DNA from: Enterobacter sp.
Lineage (GTDB): Bacteria; Pseudomonadota; Gammaproteobacteria; Enterobacterales; Enterobacteriaceae
NCBI GenBank assembly: GCA_022649305.1
Contig: JALCNW010000046.1
Coordinates: forward strand, 1-35,227
Direction of reading: 5' to 3'
DNA length: 35,227 nucleotides
Shown here: positions 1-8,242 of the stretch, piece by piece
Position numbering within the stretch: the stretch's first letter is position 1
Layout of the letters: the number at the start of each line of letters is the position of its first letter
The notes under the pieces: generated by a model
The model's database searches: none
Seen by the model: only the letters and a program-made list of their open reading frames with translations
Told to the model about the DNA's origin: nothing
Position numbers and translations under genes: made by a program

Positions 1-1062
<1,062 letters not shown>

Positions 1063-1135
1063 TTAGAGGCGAAGAGATAAGGGCATGTTAACGGGTTTGT
1101 TCATGCGGATAATCACAGGCGGGAGCATAGGGACT

Positions 1136-1150
1136 ATGAATGACATTCAT
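1136..1150. promoter_or_regulatory. Perfect 15-bp palindrome in the MFS/pptA divergent region
   Basis: ATGAATG, one base A, then CATTCAT. It lies in the 219-bp space between the divergent transporter frame (start 1053) and pptA (start 1273). Its size and place suit a repressor or activator half-site pair. The cognate regulator is not identifiable here. Confidence 0.35.
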
Positions 1151-1272
1151 TAATATTGTGAATTGTGAAGGCAGAGAAAGTATGGTTTGAACAGGCACTG
1201 ACCTTAGCTTTTATAGGGAAGAATGGGATAATCTGATATCTGGAATACTCGTTCACAACAGGAAGCCTGCAC

Positions 1273-1503
1273 ATGCCACACGTCGATATCAAATGTTTTC
1301 CCCGAGACTTGAATGAAGAGCAAAAAACCGCACTGGCGGCGGACATAGCTGAGGTGATTATCCGTCATTTCAACAGTAAGGACGGCTCGGTGTCCGTTGC
1401 GTTACAGCAGATTCAGCAGGAAGACTGGAAAGCGCAGGTCTGGGATACGGAGATTGGACCGAAGCTTGATGAGTTGATTAAGAAACCGGGTTACTCGATG
1501 TAA
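1273..1503 (+). CDS. pptA: 4-oxalocrotonate tautomerase family protein PptA
   Basis: A 76-residue protein that closely matches E. coli PptA (YdcE). It is a small member of the tautomerase superfamily, in which Pro-1, exposed after Met removal, is the general base. The sequence starts Met-Pro-His, so Pro-1 is present. The C-terminal IKKPGYSM also matches. E. coli PptA tautomerises phenylpyruvate in vitro, but its natural substrate is not known. The ATG at 1273 is preceded by AGGAAG about 10 bases upstream. The gene is monocistronic and a REP-like hairpin follows the stop. The cytoplasmic location is inferred from the absence of a signal peptide. Confidence 0.93.
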   Translation: MPHVDIKCFPRDLNEEQKTALAADIAEVIIRHFNSKDGSVSVALQQIQQEDWKAQVWDTEIGPKLDELIKKPGYSM

Positions 1504-1511
1504 GTTGATAA

Positions 1512-1536
1512 GCCGGGTTGCGCATCGCTGCCCGGC
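1512..1536. repeat. REP-like palindromic element
   Basis: GCCGGG at 1512-1517 pairs with CCCGGC at 1531-1536 around TTGCGCATCGCTG. This is the usual layout of an enterobacterial REP/PU unit, directly after the pptA stop codon. It may stabilise the 3' end of the transcript. Confidence 0.6.
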
Positions 1537-1570
1537 GGCATTTGACGTGTATCCGCGAATTTTTTAATGA

Positions 1571-2023
1571 TTATTTAAGCAGTTCATTCTCGCTTATTTT
1601 TTGTCTGGCAACAGACTGAACTTTCCAGACTCCTTTTTCCTTTACCATACAGTCAATAACGGTATGGTTGTTCTTTTCGCCGAATGAGACATAAATGTTT
1701 GTGCAGATGGGATCGTATTCAGAAGCTATCACTGACAGATGTTTAGTCCAATCTTCTCCAATATCCTGCGACTTCAGGAATAAATCTGCATCATAAAATT
1801 CATCATCAGCAAAACGGGGATCCTGCGCATGACGTAACCTTTTTAAGGTTTCGACCGTGACATATTTTTCTATTTCAGCGCCATCCGTTATAGGATAACG
1901 TTCCGCAGTGACCTGAGCGAGATACCATTTATTAAATTTCAGCGCCGCTTGAGATGCGGTATCACTGTATTTCGCCTGGGCTGAACATGTAATCAGTGCG
2001 GCAATAATGATGATTTTTTTCAT
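1571..2023 (-). CDS. Periplasmic immunity protein candidate, YqhG/Tai3 (DUF3828) type
   Basis: A 150-residue protein with a clear Sec signal peptide (MKKIIIIAALITCSAQA), so it should be periplasmic. The mature part (ALKFNKWYLAQV near the start, CMVKEKGVWKVQSV near the end) resembles the YqhG/Tai3 family, which includes immunity proteins for type VI amidase effectors. The two Cys residues (ICTNI and IDCMV) could form a disulfide. A longer frame exists upstream, but the start at 2023 is chosen because the signal peptide begins there and only one base separates it from the stop of the amidase gene. That tight coupling is typical of effector-immunity pairs. The GC content is visibly lower than in pptA or yddH, which suggests acquisition. 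The family assignment is from recalled similarity. Confidence 0.65.
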   Translation of the reverse strand: MKKIIIIAALITCSAQAKYSDTASQAALKFNKWYLAQVTAERYPITDGAEIEKYVTVETLKRLRHAQDPRFADDEFYDADLFLKSQDIGEDWTKHLSVIASEYDPICTNIYVSFGEKNNHTVIDCMVKEKGVWKVQSVARQKISENELLK

Positions 2024-2024
2024 A

Positions 2025-2384
2025 TCAGTAGTGCCTGTAAAGCTGATAATCAGGGTGAGCTTTCCGGTAAGCACCGCCAGGGTACAAGGTGCGCTGAGCA
2101 AAATCACTTAACCACTGATGCCCGTCATAAATACAAACATGACCGTCGGGGTGATTCACTATCGATTGTATCACCGCAACGTCACCCAGCTGCGGAGCGC
2201 CATAGACCTTTTGAAAACCGACCTGTGTTAACGTAAGACCCATATCTTTTGCAGAACTAGTCCCCTTGATAGGTAACCCTCCTGCAATAATGGCGTTTTT
2301 AACGAAGAGTTCACACTTTCTGTGACTCTCGTGAAAAACATGATTTCTGGCATATACAACGGCAGCATATTTATTCCATGACAT
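2025..2384 (-). CDS. NlpC/P60-like peptidoglycan amidase, Tae3-type T6SS effector candidate
   Basis: A 119-residue protein with a Cys/His hydrolase pattern: Cys24 in HRKCELFVKNAIIAGG and His82 in PDGHVCIYDG. It ends in WLSDFAQRTLYPGGAYRK and a Tyr-rich tail, as in small type VI amidase effectors that cut peptidoglycan peptides in the periplasm of target cells. It has no signal peptide, as expected for a T6SS-delivered protein. The ATG at 2384 (upstream GGAG) is preferred to a TTG at 2408, which has no ribosome site. The immunity-like gene follows after one base. No T6SS structural gene, VgrG or PAAR is in the window, so this would be an orphan pair. An alternative is a housekeeping or phage-like cell-wall hydrolase. 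Confidence 0.62.
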   Translation of the reverse strand: MSWNKYAAVVYARNHVFHESHRKCELFVKNAIIAGGLPIKGTSSAKDMGLTLTQVGFQKVYGAPQLGDVAVIQSIVNHPDGHVCIYDGHQWLSDFAQRTLYPGGAYRKAHPDYQLYRHY

Positions 2385-2518
2385 TCTATTACGCGCTCCA
2401 TTCGACAATGCGTTGCTAATGCAACGACGTTGACAATAAGCGCTTTCTATCGCCTTCTGCGGTAGACAAATTGTGTTATATAGAACCTCTATGAATCATT
2501 GAAATATAATAGATATAG

Positions 2519-3091
2519 TCAATTCGGTGCCTTCACTATTTTCCCGCTAGTCACAAACGTTCCCGCCCCCAGATGATGCAGCGTATTCAGCTTGTCGCGA
2601 TCAAATAACCAACGTCCCGCCACAAATGCGCGTTCATCCGCTGCGGCCGCCACCACTTCGCCAAAGAGCGTGTCGTATTTTTCTGCCGCAGACGTTGCTG
2701 GCAATAAACGACACTCCATCCACGCCAGACATTTTTCCTCTATCATCGGCAGACCTAAAACCGGGCCATTCACTACCGGAATACCATAGCTGTTGAACTT
2801 ATCTTCATCGCGACCGCTGACGCTGCCTACGGCGTAGGTCCAGTTGGCTGCCGCCACACCCGGAATCACTATCCCAAACGTGCCGCTGCGCTCGATTAGC
2901 TCCCGCGACCAGGCGCTTTTGTCGACCACAATTGCCATTCGCGGGGGCTCAAATTCAACCGGCATCGACCAGGCTGCGGCCATCACGTTACGTCGACCGA
3001 TGCTGTCATCACGACTGGTGATCAGCACGGTGGGGCCGTGATTCAAAAGGCGGCTGGCGTGTTTCAACTCGACGGGACGAAAGTGGCTCAT
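2519..3091 (-). CDS. yddH: Flavin reductase family protein YddH
   Basis: 190 residues, nearly the length of E. coli YddH (189) and matching it along its whole length, for example ASRLLNHGPTVLIT, AAAWSMPVEFEPPR, GIVIPGVAA, EKCLAWMECRLLPA and LNTLHHLGAGTFVTSG. The fold is the FMN-binding split barrel of flavin reductases (NADH:flavin oxidoreductase type). The in vivo reaction of YddH is not established. It is a soluble cytoplasmic protein by sequence. It is transcribed away from the ABC transporter operon that starts at 3227, and in E. coli it likewise sits between pptA and nhoA. Confidence 0.92.
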   Translation of the reverse strand: MSHFRPVELKHASRLLNHGPTVLITSRDDSIGRRNVMAAAWSMPVEFEPPRMAIVVDKSAWSRELIERSGTFGIVIPGVAAANWTYAVGSVSGRDEDKFNSYGIPVVNGPVLGLPMIEEKCLAWMECRLLPATSAAEKYDTLFGEVVAAAADERAFVAGRWLFDRDKLNTLHHLGAGTFVTSGKIVKAPN

Positions 3092-3161
3092 AGAAATTCC
3101 TCAGTGGGTAGTCAAGCGCATTAAACGACTGAAACGGGGATGAAATCAAGACGCAACACGA

Positions 3162-3195
3162 TCGTCATGCCTTCGTCATATTGGCTACCTACAGT
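3162..3195 (+). promoter_or_regulatory. Pho-box-like direct repeat with spaced -10 element
   Basis: TCGTCAT at 3162-3168 and again at 3173-3179, separated by GCCT. This is the 7-4-7 direct-repeat geometry of a PhoB box, with the GTCAT core in both copies. Ten bases later comes TACAGT (3190-3195), a candidate -10 at the spacing used by phoA-type promoters. It lies 32 bp upstream of the ATPase start at 3227. PhoB control is inferred. Confidence 0.5.
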
Positions 3196-3226
3196 GGCGA
3201 ACATCAAATCCCAAAGAGGATACAAG

Positions 3227-3919
3227 ATGGTCACCGATATCTCGCTCAACGGCGTGTCTTACGCTTTTGGTGCGAACACCGTATTAAATCAAATCGATCT
3301 GCACATTGAGGCGGGTAGCGTCGTTGCGCTGCTCGGTCCTTCTGGCTGCGGGAAAAGCACGTTGCTGCGACTGCTCGCGGGCTTAACGCCGCCCGCGCAA
3401 GGTGAGATCCACTTTGGCGATCGCCTGGTGGCGAAAGCCGGATGGTCGTTGCCACCAGAGGCGCGCGATATCGGCATGGTCTTCCAGGATTACGCGCTAT
3501 GGCCGCACATGACGGTGGCGCAGAACGTCGCGTTTCCGCTGAAGATGCGCAATATCCCTCGTCAGGCATGCGAAACACGTGTGGCACAAGCCCTGGCGCG
3601 AGTCGGTCTGTGCGAGTTTGCCGATCGCAAACCTGCCGGGCTGTCTGGCGGGCAACAGCAGCGCGTGGCGCTGGCTCGGGCGATTGTCGCCGAGCCGCGC
3701 GTTCTGCTGTTTGACGAGCCGCTCTCTAACCTTGATAGCGAACTGCGCGAATCCCTGTGTCTGGAGATGGCCACGCTGCTGCGCCAGCTCGGGACCACTG
3801 CCGTTTACGTGACTCACGATCGCCGGGAGGCTGAAATTCTGGCCGATCGAATCGTGCATTTATCTGCTGGCAGCGTCGCTGCCGATCGTTTGATTTCATC
3901 CTCAGGGGAGTTCGCATGA
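3227..3919 (+). CDS. ABC transporter ATP-binding subunit (iron/phosphonate/spermidine type)
   Basis: A 230-residue ATPase with Walker A GPSGCGKST (residues 37-45), Q-loop VFQDYALWPH, signature LSGGQQQRV, Walker B LLFDEPLSNLD and H-loop YVTHD. It powers import from the periplasm with the next two genes. It is shorter than FbpC or PotA (about 350 residues) and lacks the C-terminal TOBE regulatory domain. The start at 3227 is chosen because AAGAGGA lies just upstream and the domain begins there. The frame is open further upstream to 3140, but without homology. The TGA overlaps the next ATG (ATGA), so translation is coupled. Substrate could be Fe3+, a phosphonate or a phosphate ester. The Pho-like promoter favours a phosphorus compound. 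Confidence 0.85.
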   Translation: MVTDISLNGVSYAFGANTVLNQIDLHIEAGSVVALLGPSGCGKSTLLRLLAGLTPPAQGEIHFGDRLVAKAGWSLPPEARDIGMVFQDYALWPHMTVAQNVAFPLKMRNIPRQACETRVAQALARVGLCEFADRKPAGLSGGQQQRVALARAIVAEPRVLLFDEPLSNLDSELRESLCLEMATLLRQLGTTAVYVTHDRREAEILADRIVHLSAGSVAADRLISSSGEFA

Positions 3920-4884
3920 AAAAGTCATTATCCGTCAACAAAGGAGTTTTGCTCGCGATGGCGTTATCTTCCGTCATGATGTCCAGTGCTCACGCGCTGA
4001 CCGTTTACACCGCCGGGCCAGGATCGCTTGCGAAAAACCTGGCCAGCGGTTTTGAAAAGAAAAGCGGCGTTAAGGTCGATATTTTCCAGGCGACCACCGG
4101 TAAGGTGATGGCGCGACTGGAAGCCGAACAGGCTAATCCGCAGGCGGATATTTTAATTTCTGCCTCGTGGGATACCGCTGAAGATCTGCACACTCGCGGC
4201 TGGCTGCTGCCGTACCAGAGTGCCAATGCCGAGAAAGTCCCGGCTGAGCTGAAATCTGCCGATTATGTGGCCCAGGGCATCTCCGCGCTGGGCATTGTAT
4301 GGAATACCAAAAGCGGCACGCCAGAGCCTAAAGAGTGGCAAGACCTGACGACCGAGGTGTTTAAGGATAAAGTCACCACACCCGACCCGGCTCTTTCTGG
4401 TGCCTCGCTGGATTTGCTGATCGGTCTGCAAAACGGCATGGGCGACAAAGCCTGGTCGCTGTTTGATGAACTGAAAAAGAACGGCATGGTGGTCAGCGGC
4501 CCTAACGCCCAGGCGGTCACGCCGGTAATGCAGGGCGCAAAAGCGGCCGTTTTTGGCGCAGTGGATTATGTCTCTTACGGCAACATCAACCAGGGTGAAT
4601 CCCTGAAAGTGATCTTCCCGGCCAGCGGCACGGTGATTGCCCCACGCCCGATGATGATCCTCAAATCTACACAGCATGCTGACGATGCAAAAGCGTTTGT
4701 GGATTACGTCTTATCACCCGAAGGCCAGGCTATGGTCGCCGATGCATGGCTGATGCCAGCGCGCGTTGACGTGAAGGCCAAACGCCCGCTGCTCAACGAG
4801 TTGAAAATCCTACCAACCAAAAGCGACGGCAGTAGCGAGCGCGGCGATATCCTCAAGCGTTTCAACGCCATCTTCTCTCTGTAA
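3916..4884 (+). CDS. Periplasmic substrate-binding protein of the ABC transporter (AfuA/FbpA/PhnS-like)
   Basis: 322 residues with a Sec signal peptide ending at SSAHA (about residue 27), then LTVYTAGPGSLAKNLASGFEKKSGVKV, the usual opening of family-1 extracellular solute-binding proteins (COG1840). Domains are continuous to the C-terminus (LSPEGQAMVADAWLMPAR). Paired Tyr residues that bind Fe3+ in FbpA are not clearly conserved: the region reads DYVSYGNINQG. Iron is therefore not assured, and organophosphate or 2-aminoethylphosphonate binding is equally possible. The gene overlaps the ATPase gene by four bases. A terminator-like hairpin follows, which would make this protein more abundant than the permease. 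Confidence 0.83.
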   Translation: MKKSLSVNKGVLLAMALSSVMMSSAHALTVYTAGPGSLAKNLASGFEKKSGVKVDIFQATTGKVMARLEAEQANPQADILISASWDTAEDLHTRGWLLPYQSANAEKVPAELKSADYVAQGISALGIVWNTKSGTPEPKEWQDLTTEVFKDKVTTPDPALSGASLDLLIGLQNGMGDKAWSLFDELKKNGMVVSGPNAQAVTPVMQGAKAAVFGAVDYVSYGNINQGESLKVIFPASGTVIAPRPMMILKSTQHADDAKAFVDYVLSPEGQAMVADAWLMPARVDVKAKRPLLNELKILPTKSDGSSERGDILKRFNAIFSL

Positions 4885-4892
4885 ATCACGTT

Positions 4893-4914
4893 GACGGGGG
4901 CAGCCCCGTCTTTT
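4893..4914 (+). terminator. Intra-operon hairpin with T-run between binding-protein and permease genes
   Basis: GACGGGG (4893-4899) pairs perfectly with CCCCGTC (4904-4910) across the loop GCAG and is followed by TTTT. The gene pair is otherwise tightly spaced, so this looks like a partial terminator that lowers permease expression relative to the binding protein. Confidence 0.65.
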
Positions 4915-4924
4915 GGATTGCCTC

Positions 4925-6580
4925 GTGAATCAACGACTACTCACTCTGATGACGTTTGCGCTGCTGGGGATCCTGGTGGCGCTTCCCCTTGTCTTCATCC
5001 TTTTACAGGCGGTTTTTCCGCAGTTCAGCGCCGGTTCGCTATCTGGCGCTTTCACCGGGATTAGTGTCTTGTTCGGTGAGCCGCAGTTAGCCTCAATGCT
5101 GGGTGGTACGTTGCAAATTGCCTTCGGCGTTGCGCTGGTCAGCATGCTGATAGGCCTTCCGCTCGGTGTCGCTCGTGGACTGTTTAATCTGCCGTTACCG
5201 CGTCTGTGGGACCTGTTGTTTTTGATTCCATTTCTGACGCCGCCCTATATCGCCGCGCTGTCGTGGATGCTGGTATTACAGACCAACGGCTATTTGCAGC
5301 AGATCACCGGGCTTAATCTAAACACTCTGCTGTTCAGCAAAACGGGCATCGTGCTGGTGATGGCGCTGAATATTTTCCCGGTGATTTACTTCGCGGTTTC
5401 TCGCAGCTTGCTTGCCAGCGGACAACGGCTAGCGATGGTGGCACGTGTTCACGGAGCCAGCGCCTGGCGCGCCTTTTGGCATATTACGCTGCCGATGGTC
5501 TCTCCGGCGCTGGCGGCGGGGATGCTGCTGTCCTTCACGTTGGCAATCGAAGAATACGGCGTTCCGGCAGCATTAGGGACTCGCGCTGGAGTGCTGATGT
5601 TAACCACCGGTATCGAGAAAAAACTGGCCGACTGGCCGATAGATCTCTCCGGCGCGTCGTTGCTTTCTGTGGTGCTGGTGACCATAGCGTTATGCGCCTG
5701 GTGGCTACAGAAAAAGCTGACGGGCGATCGGGATGTGACCAGCGTGACGGGCAAACCGACTGAAAATATGGGCGCGGATGCAGGCGTGTTTACGCTTGCG
5801 ATCGTGCTGATGATGGCGTTGATCGGTACGATCGCAGTCATTCTTCCCGGTGCATCCATGGCGCTCTCTGGCGTTCTGGGAACACTCTCCGGCGGCGTCA
5901 CTACCGAAAATTTAACCCTCTCGCATTATGCGGCGTTGTTCAGTCAGCAGGGAGATGCGCTAACCGCGCTCGGCACCAGCCTGTCTCTGGCACTTGGCAC
6001 CGCTCTTATCACCGGCCTGATTGGCCTGGTTGTTTCGTGGCTGGTGGTGATGCAAAAGATAAAAGGGCGCGGGGTGCTCGATGCGTTGTCGCTGATGCCT
6101 GCCGCGCTTCCGGGGATCGTGGTCGGCGTGGGACTGATCCTGCTATGGAACCGCGCATTCTGGCCCGTTTCGCCGTACAACAGTTGGGTCATATTGCTGC
6201 TTTCCTACTGCTGCCTGCTGCTCCCGTGGCCGGTGCGTTATGTCGGCAGCGCACTGCGCCAGCTCGGTGGCAATCTTGAACCTGCCGCGCGGGTTCATGG
6301 GGCGTCGGCATTCCAGGCGCTACGGTTTATCGTCCTGCCGCTAGTGTCGCCCGCGATGCTGGCAGCGATGTTGATGGTGTTCGCGATTGCGTCGCGCGAG
6401 CTGGTGACGTCGCTGCTGCTTGCGCCCGCCGGAACGCAGACGGTGTCGGTGTTTATTTGGCGTCAGTTTGAACAAGGCTCGATTGGGCAAGGAATGGCGA
6501 TGGCGACGTTAACGCTGTTAACCGGGCTGATATTGATGCTGACCGCGCTTGGGATCGTGCAGCGAGGGGCTCGCAGATAA
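4925..6580 (+). CDS. Fused two-domain ABC transporter permease (FbpB/PhnU2-like)
   Basis: A 551-residue inner-membrane protein with about 12 hydrophobic segments. It carries two copies of the permease EAA loop, VARVHGASAWRAFWHITLP in the first half and AARVHGASAFQALRFIVLP in the second. It is therefore a tandem fusion of two permease domains, each docking one ATPase. Such fused permeases occur in iron (SfuB/FbpB) and putative aminoethylphosphonate systems. GTG at 4925 is preferred as start (protein begins NQRLLTLMTF). A TTG at 4913 lies inside the T-run of the upstream hairpin. It completes the transporter with the two preceding genes. Confidence 0.85.
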   Translation: MNQRLLTLMTFALLGILVALPLVFILLQAVFPQFSAGSLSGAFTGISVLFGEPQLASMLGGTLQIAFGVALVSMLIGLPLGVARGLFNLPLPRLWDLLFLIPFLTPPYIAALSWMLVLQTNGYLQQITGLNLNTLLFSKTGIVLVMALNIFPVIYFAVSRSLLASGQRLAMVARVHGASAWRAFWHITLPMVSPALAAGMLLSFTLAIEEYGVPAALGTRAGVLMLTTGIEKKLADWPIDLSGASLLSVVLVTIALCAWWLQKKLTGDRDVTSVTGKPTENMGADAGVFTLAIVLMMALIGTIAVILPGASMALSGVLGTLSGGVTTENLTLSHYAALFSQQGDALTALGTSLSLALGTALITGLIGLVVSWLVVMQKIKGRGVLDALSLMPAALPGIVVGVGLILLWNRAFWPVSPYNSWVILLLSYCCLLLPWPVRYVGSALRQLGGNLEPAARVHGASAFQALRFIVLPLVSPAMLAAMLMVFAIASRELVTSLLLAPAGTQTVSVFIWRQFEQGSIGQGMAMATLTLLTGLILMLTALGIVQRGARR

Positions 6581-6653
6581 AAAGCACTTTTGCGCCAGTG
6601 GGGACGTCAAAATAGTTTATAAACAGGGAATCTCTTTTCAAGGAAGCATCACG

Positions 6654-7499
6654 ATGTCCCCATTTCTGATCGCGTATTTAGCCCGAATCGGCATTCAGCA
6701 GCCGGTATCCGTTGATCTCGATACCCTGCGCGCCCTGCATTTGCAGCATAACGCCTCGATTCCGTTTGAGAATATTGACGTGGTGCTACCGCGTGAAATC
6801 CAACTCGACGATCAATCCGTAGCCGACAAACTCGTTTCTGCCCGTCGCGGAGGATATTGTTTTGAGCAAAACGGGCTTTTCGAGCGTGTATTACGGGAGG
6901 TCGGTTTTAACGTTCGCAGCGTGCTGGGCCGCGTAATACTGGCGAATCCACCGCAAATGCCGCCACGCACGCATCGTCTGATTCTGGTTGAGCTCAGCGG
7001 TGAACGCTGGATTGCCGACGTGGGGTTTGGTGGACAGACGCTAACCGCGCCAATCCGGCTGATCGCGGGCGTTGAGCAGGCCACACCGCATGGATTGTAC
7101 CGCCTGATGAGCGAGGGCAACGACTGGGTGTTGCAGTTCCGCCATCACGAACATTGGCAGTCTATGTACCACTTCGATCTGGCAACGCAGTATTTTACCG
7201 ATTACGTGATGGGCAACTTCTGGTCAGCCCACTGGCCACAATCTCATTTCCGCCACCATTTGCTGTTGTGTCGTCATCTGCCGGACGGCGGCAAGCTAAC
7301 CCTCACCAATTTCCACTTTACTCACTGGCAGGGAACGCATGCCATTGAGCAGATTCACTTACCCGATGCAGCTGCACTTTATGAACTCATGAAGGAAAGA
7401 TTTGGTCTGGGCGTGGACGATCCTAAACATGGATTTACGCTGGCGGAACTGACGGCGGTTATGGCGGGATTTGCTACACACCCGGAAGCGGGGAAATAG
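6654..7499 (+). CDS. nhoA: N-hydroxyarylamine O-acetyltransferase NhoA
   Basis: 281 residues, the same length as E. coli NhoA. This arylamine N-acetyltransferase family enzyme uses acetyl-CoA to acetylate arylamines and N-hydroxyarylamines. The catalytic triad is visible at the family positions: Cys69 in RRGGYCFEQN, His107 in PPRTHRLI and Asp122 in WIADVGFGG. The ATG at 6654 is chosen because AAGGA lies just upstream and the N-terminus then matches the family. The frame stays open upstream to 6549, overlapping the permease gene. It is a soluble cytoplasmic enzyme. In E. coli it lies between yddH and the narV end of the nitrate reductase operon, as here. Confidence 0.95.
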   Translation: MSPFLIAYLARIGIQQPVSVDLDTLRALHLQHNASIPFENIDVVLPREIQLDDQSVADKLVSARRGGYCFEQNGLFERVLREVGFNVRSVLGRVILANPPQMPPRTHRLILVELSGERWIADVGFGGQTLTAPIRLIAGVEQATPHGLYRLMSEGNDWVLQFRHHEHWQSMYHFDLATQYFTDYVMGNFWSAHWPQSHFRHHLLLCRHLPDGGKLTLTNFHFTHWQGTHAIEQIHLPDAAALYELMKERFGLGVDDPKHGFTLAELTAVMAGFATHPEAGK

Positions 7500-7505
7500 G
7501 ACGGG

Positions 7506-7523
7506 AAGGGGCGTTTGCCCCTT
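7506..7523. terminator. Hairpin between convergent nhoA and mazF
   Basis: AAGGGGC (7506-7512) pairs with GCCCCTT (7517-7523) across GTTT in the 29-bp gap between the convergent genes. There is no long T-run on either side, so termination strength is uncertain. Confidence 0.45.
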
Positions 7524-7528
7524 AGCAT

Positions 7529-7855
7529 TTAGCCGATAAGTACTTTTGTCCGCATTCTTACGGCCTCGAGTTCTTCAACTGTTGCCGTTCCCTTTTTTAT
7601 AGCGTTTCTTGCCTGCCAGTCCATACTCTTTATCTGGTCGGCAAGAGCAACGCTGGGCCGAGCGCCGCTGATGGCGACCTCAAAAGGATATCCCTTCACC
7701 TGCGACGTTAATGGGCAACACAGCATTAAACCGGTGCGACCATTATAAGTGGCTGGCGAGATAACCAAAGCCGGTCGATGTCCCGCCTGTTCATGGCCAG
7801 ACTGTGGGTCAAAATCAAGCCAGACAACATCTCCAGCTTCCGGAACGTAATCCAT
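7529..7855 (-). CDS. mazF: MazF-type endoribonuclease toxin
   Basis: A 108-residue PemK/MazF-family mRNA interferase. It resembles E. coli MazF over its full length: GDVVWLDFDP, EQAGHRPALVISP, GYPFEVAISG, ALADQIKSMDW and a final KVLIG. Arg27 (GHRPA) and Thr50 (PLTSQ) are at the positions of the catalytic Arg and Thr of the family, so the toxin looks intact. Its ATG shares one base with the stop of the antitoxin gene (TAATG), so it is translationally coupled and made after the antitoxin. MazF proteins cut RNA at short sequence-specific sites, but the site for this one cannot be read from sequence. Confidence 0.9.
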   Translation of the reverse strand: MDYVPEAGDVVWLDFDPQSGHEQAGHRPALVISPATYNGRTGLMLCCPLTSQVKGYPFEVAISGARPSVALADQIKSMDWQARNAIKKGTATVEELEAVRMRTKVLIG

Positions 7856-8103
7856 TACAACTGCTCCTTACCTTGTGGTTTTCCAAAGGTGATTTCGTGA
7901 TGTAGGTTCTCATCCGTGATGGCTGATAACAGCGATTCGAGCGACGGCTCGTTGTTTCTGACGGGTGACAAAATGATGCGTCCTTCTTCGTCTACGTTGA
8001 TATTCACCACATCATCAACGTTCAGTTCGGCTTCACGCATTACGGCGACAGGAAGCCTGACGGAAGGGCTGTTTCCCCATTTTTTAACGGTGACCTGTGG
8101 CAT
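7855..8103 (-). CDS. mazE: MazE-type antitoxin (AbrB/SpoVT DNA-binding fold)
   Basis: 82 residues. The N-terminal half VTVKKWGNSPSVRLPVAVM is the MazE swapped-hairpin DNA-binding domain. The acidic C-terminal half (LESLLSAITDENLHHEITFG) corresponds to the part that wraps around and blocks MazF. The ATG at 8103 is used because GGAG lies about 8 bases upstream, and the longer frame to 8142 runs over the promoter. It is the first gene of a two-gene operon and should repress its own promoter at the inverted repeat upstream. The pair sits between nhoA and narV, where E. coli K-12 has yddE instead. Confidence 0.9.
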   Translation of the reverse strand: MPQVTVKKWGNSPSVRLPVAVMREAELNVDDVVNINVDEEGRIILSPVRNNEPSLESLLSAITDENLHHEITFGKPQGKEQL

Positions 8104-8115
8104 AAAAAAACTCCA

Positions 8116-8167
8116 GATGGATATACAATGTCTATCCATCATAGAGTCTGTGGGTTTGCTGTGTCAA
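8116..8167 (-). promoter_or_regulatory. mazEF promoter with overlapping operator
   Basis: On the minus strand, TTGACA (8167-8162) and TATGAT (8143-8138) are separated by 18 bases. An inverted repeat GATGGATA (8116-8123) / TATCCATC (8133-8140) with a 9-base spacer overlaps the -10 and the start region. This is the expected layout for autorepression by MazE or MazEF. Confidence 0.65.
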
Positions 8168-8206
8168 CAATGTCGATACGTGCGTCAGGCTATAAAATCA
8201 GGGTAG

Positions 8207-8232
8207 GCCCGGTAAGCGTAGCGCCACCGGGC
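8207..8232. repeat. REP-like palindromic element
   Basis: GCCCGGT (8207-8213) pairs with ACCGGGC (8226-8232) around AAGCGTAGCGCC, a typical enterobacterial REP unit. It lies in the gap between the narV stop and the mazEF promoter. Confidence 0.7.
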
Positions 8233-8242
8233 GTTTTTAGCC

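Noticed and set aside
3140..3226. An N-terminal extension of the transporter ATPase from 3140
   Set aside because: The extension has no homology to ABC ATPases and covers the promoter-like sequence. The good ribosome site is before 3227.
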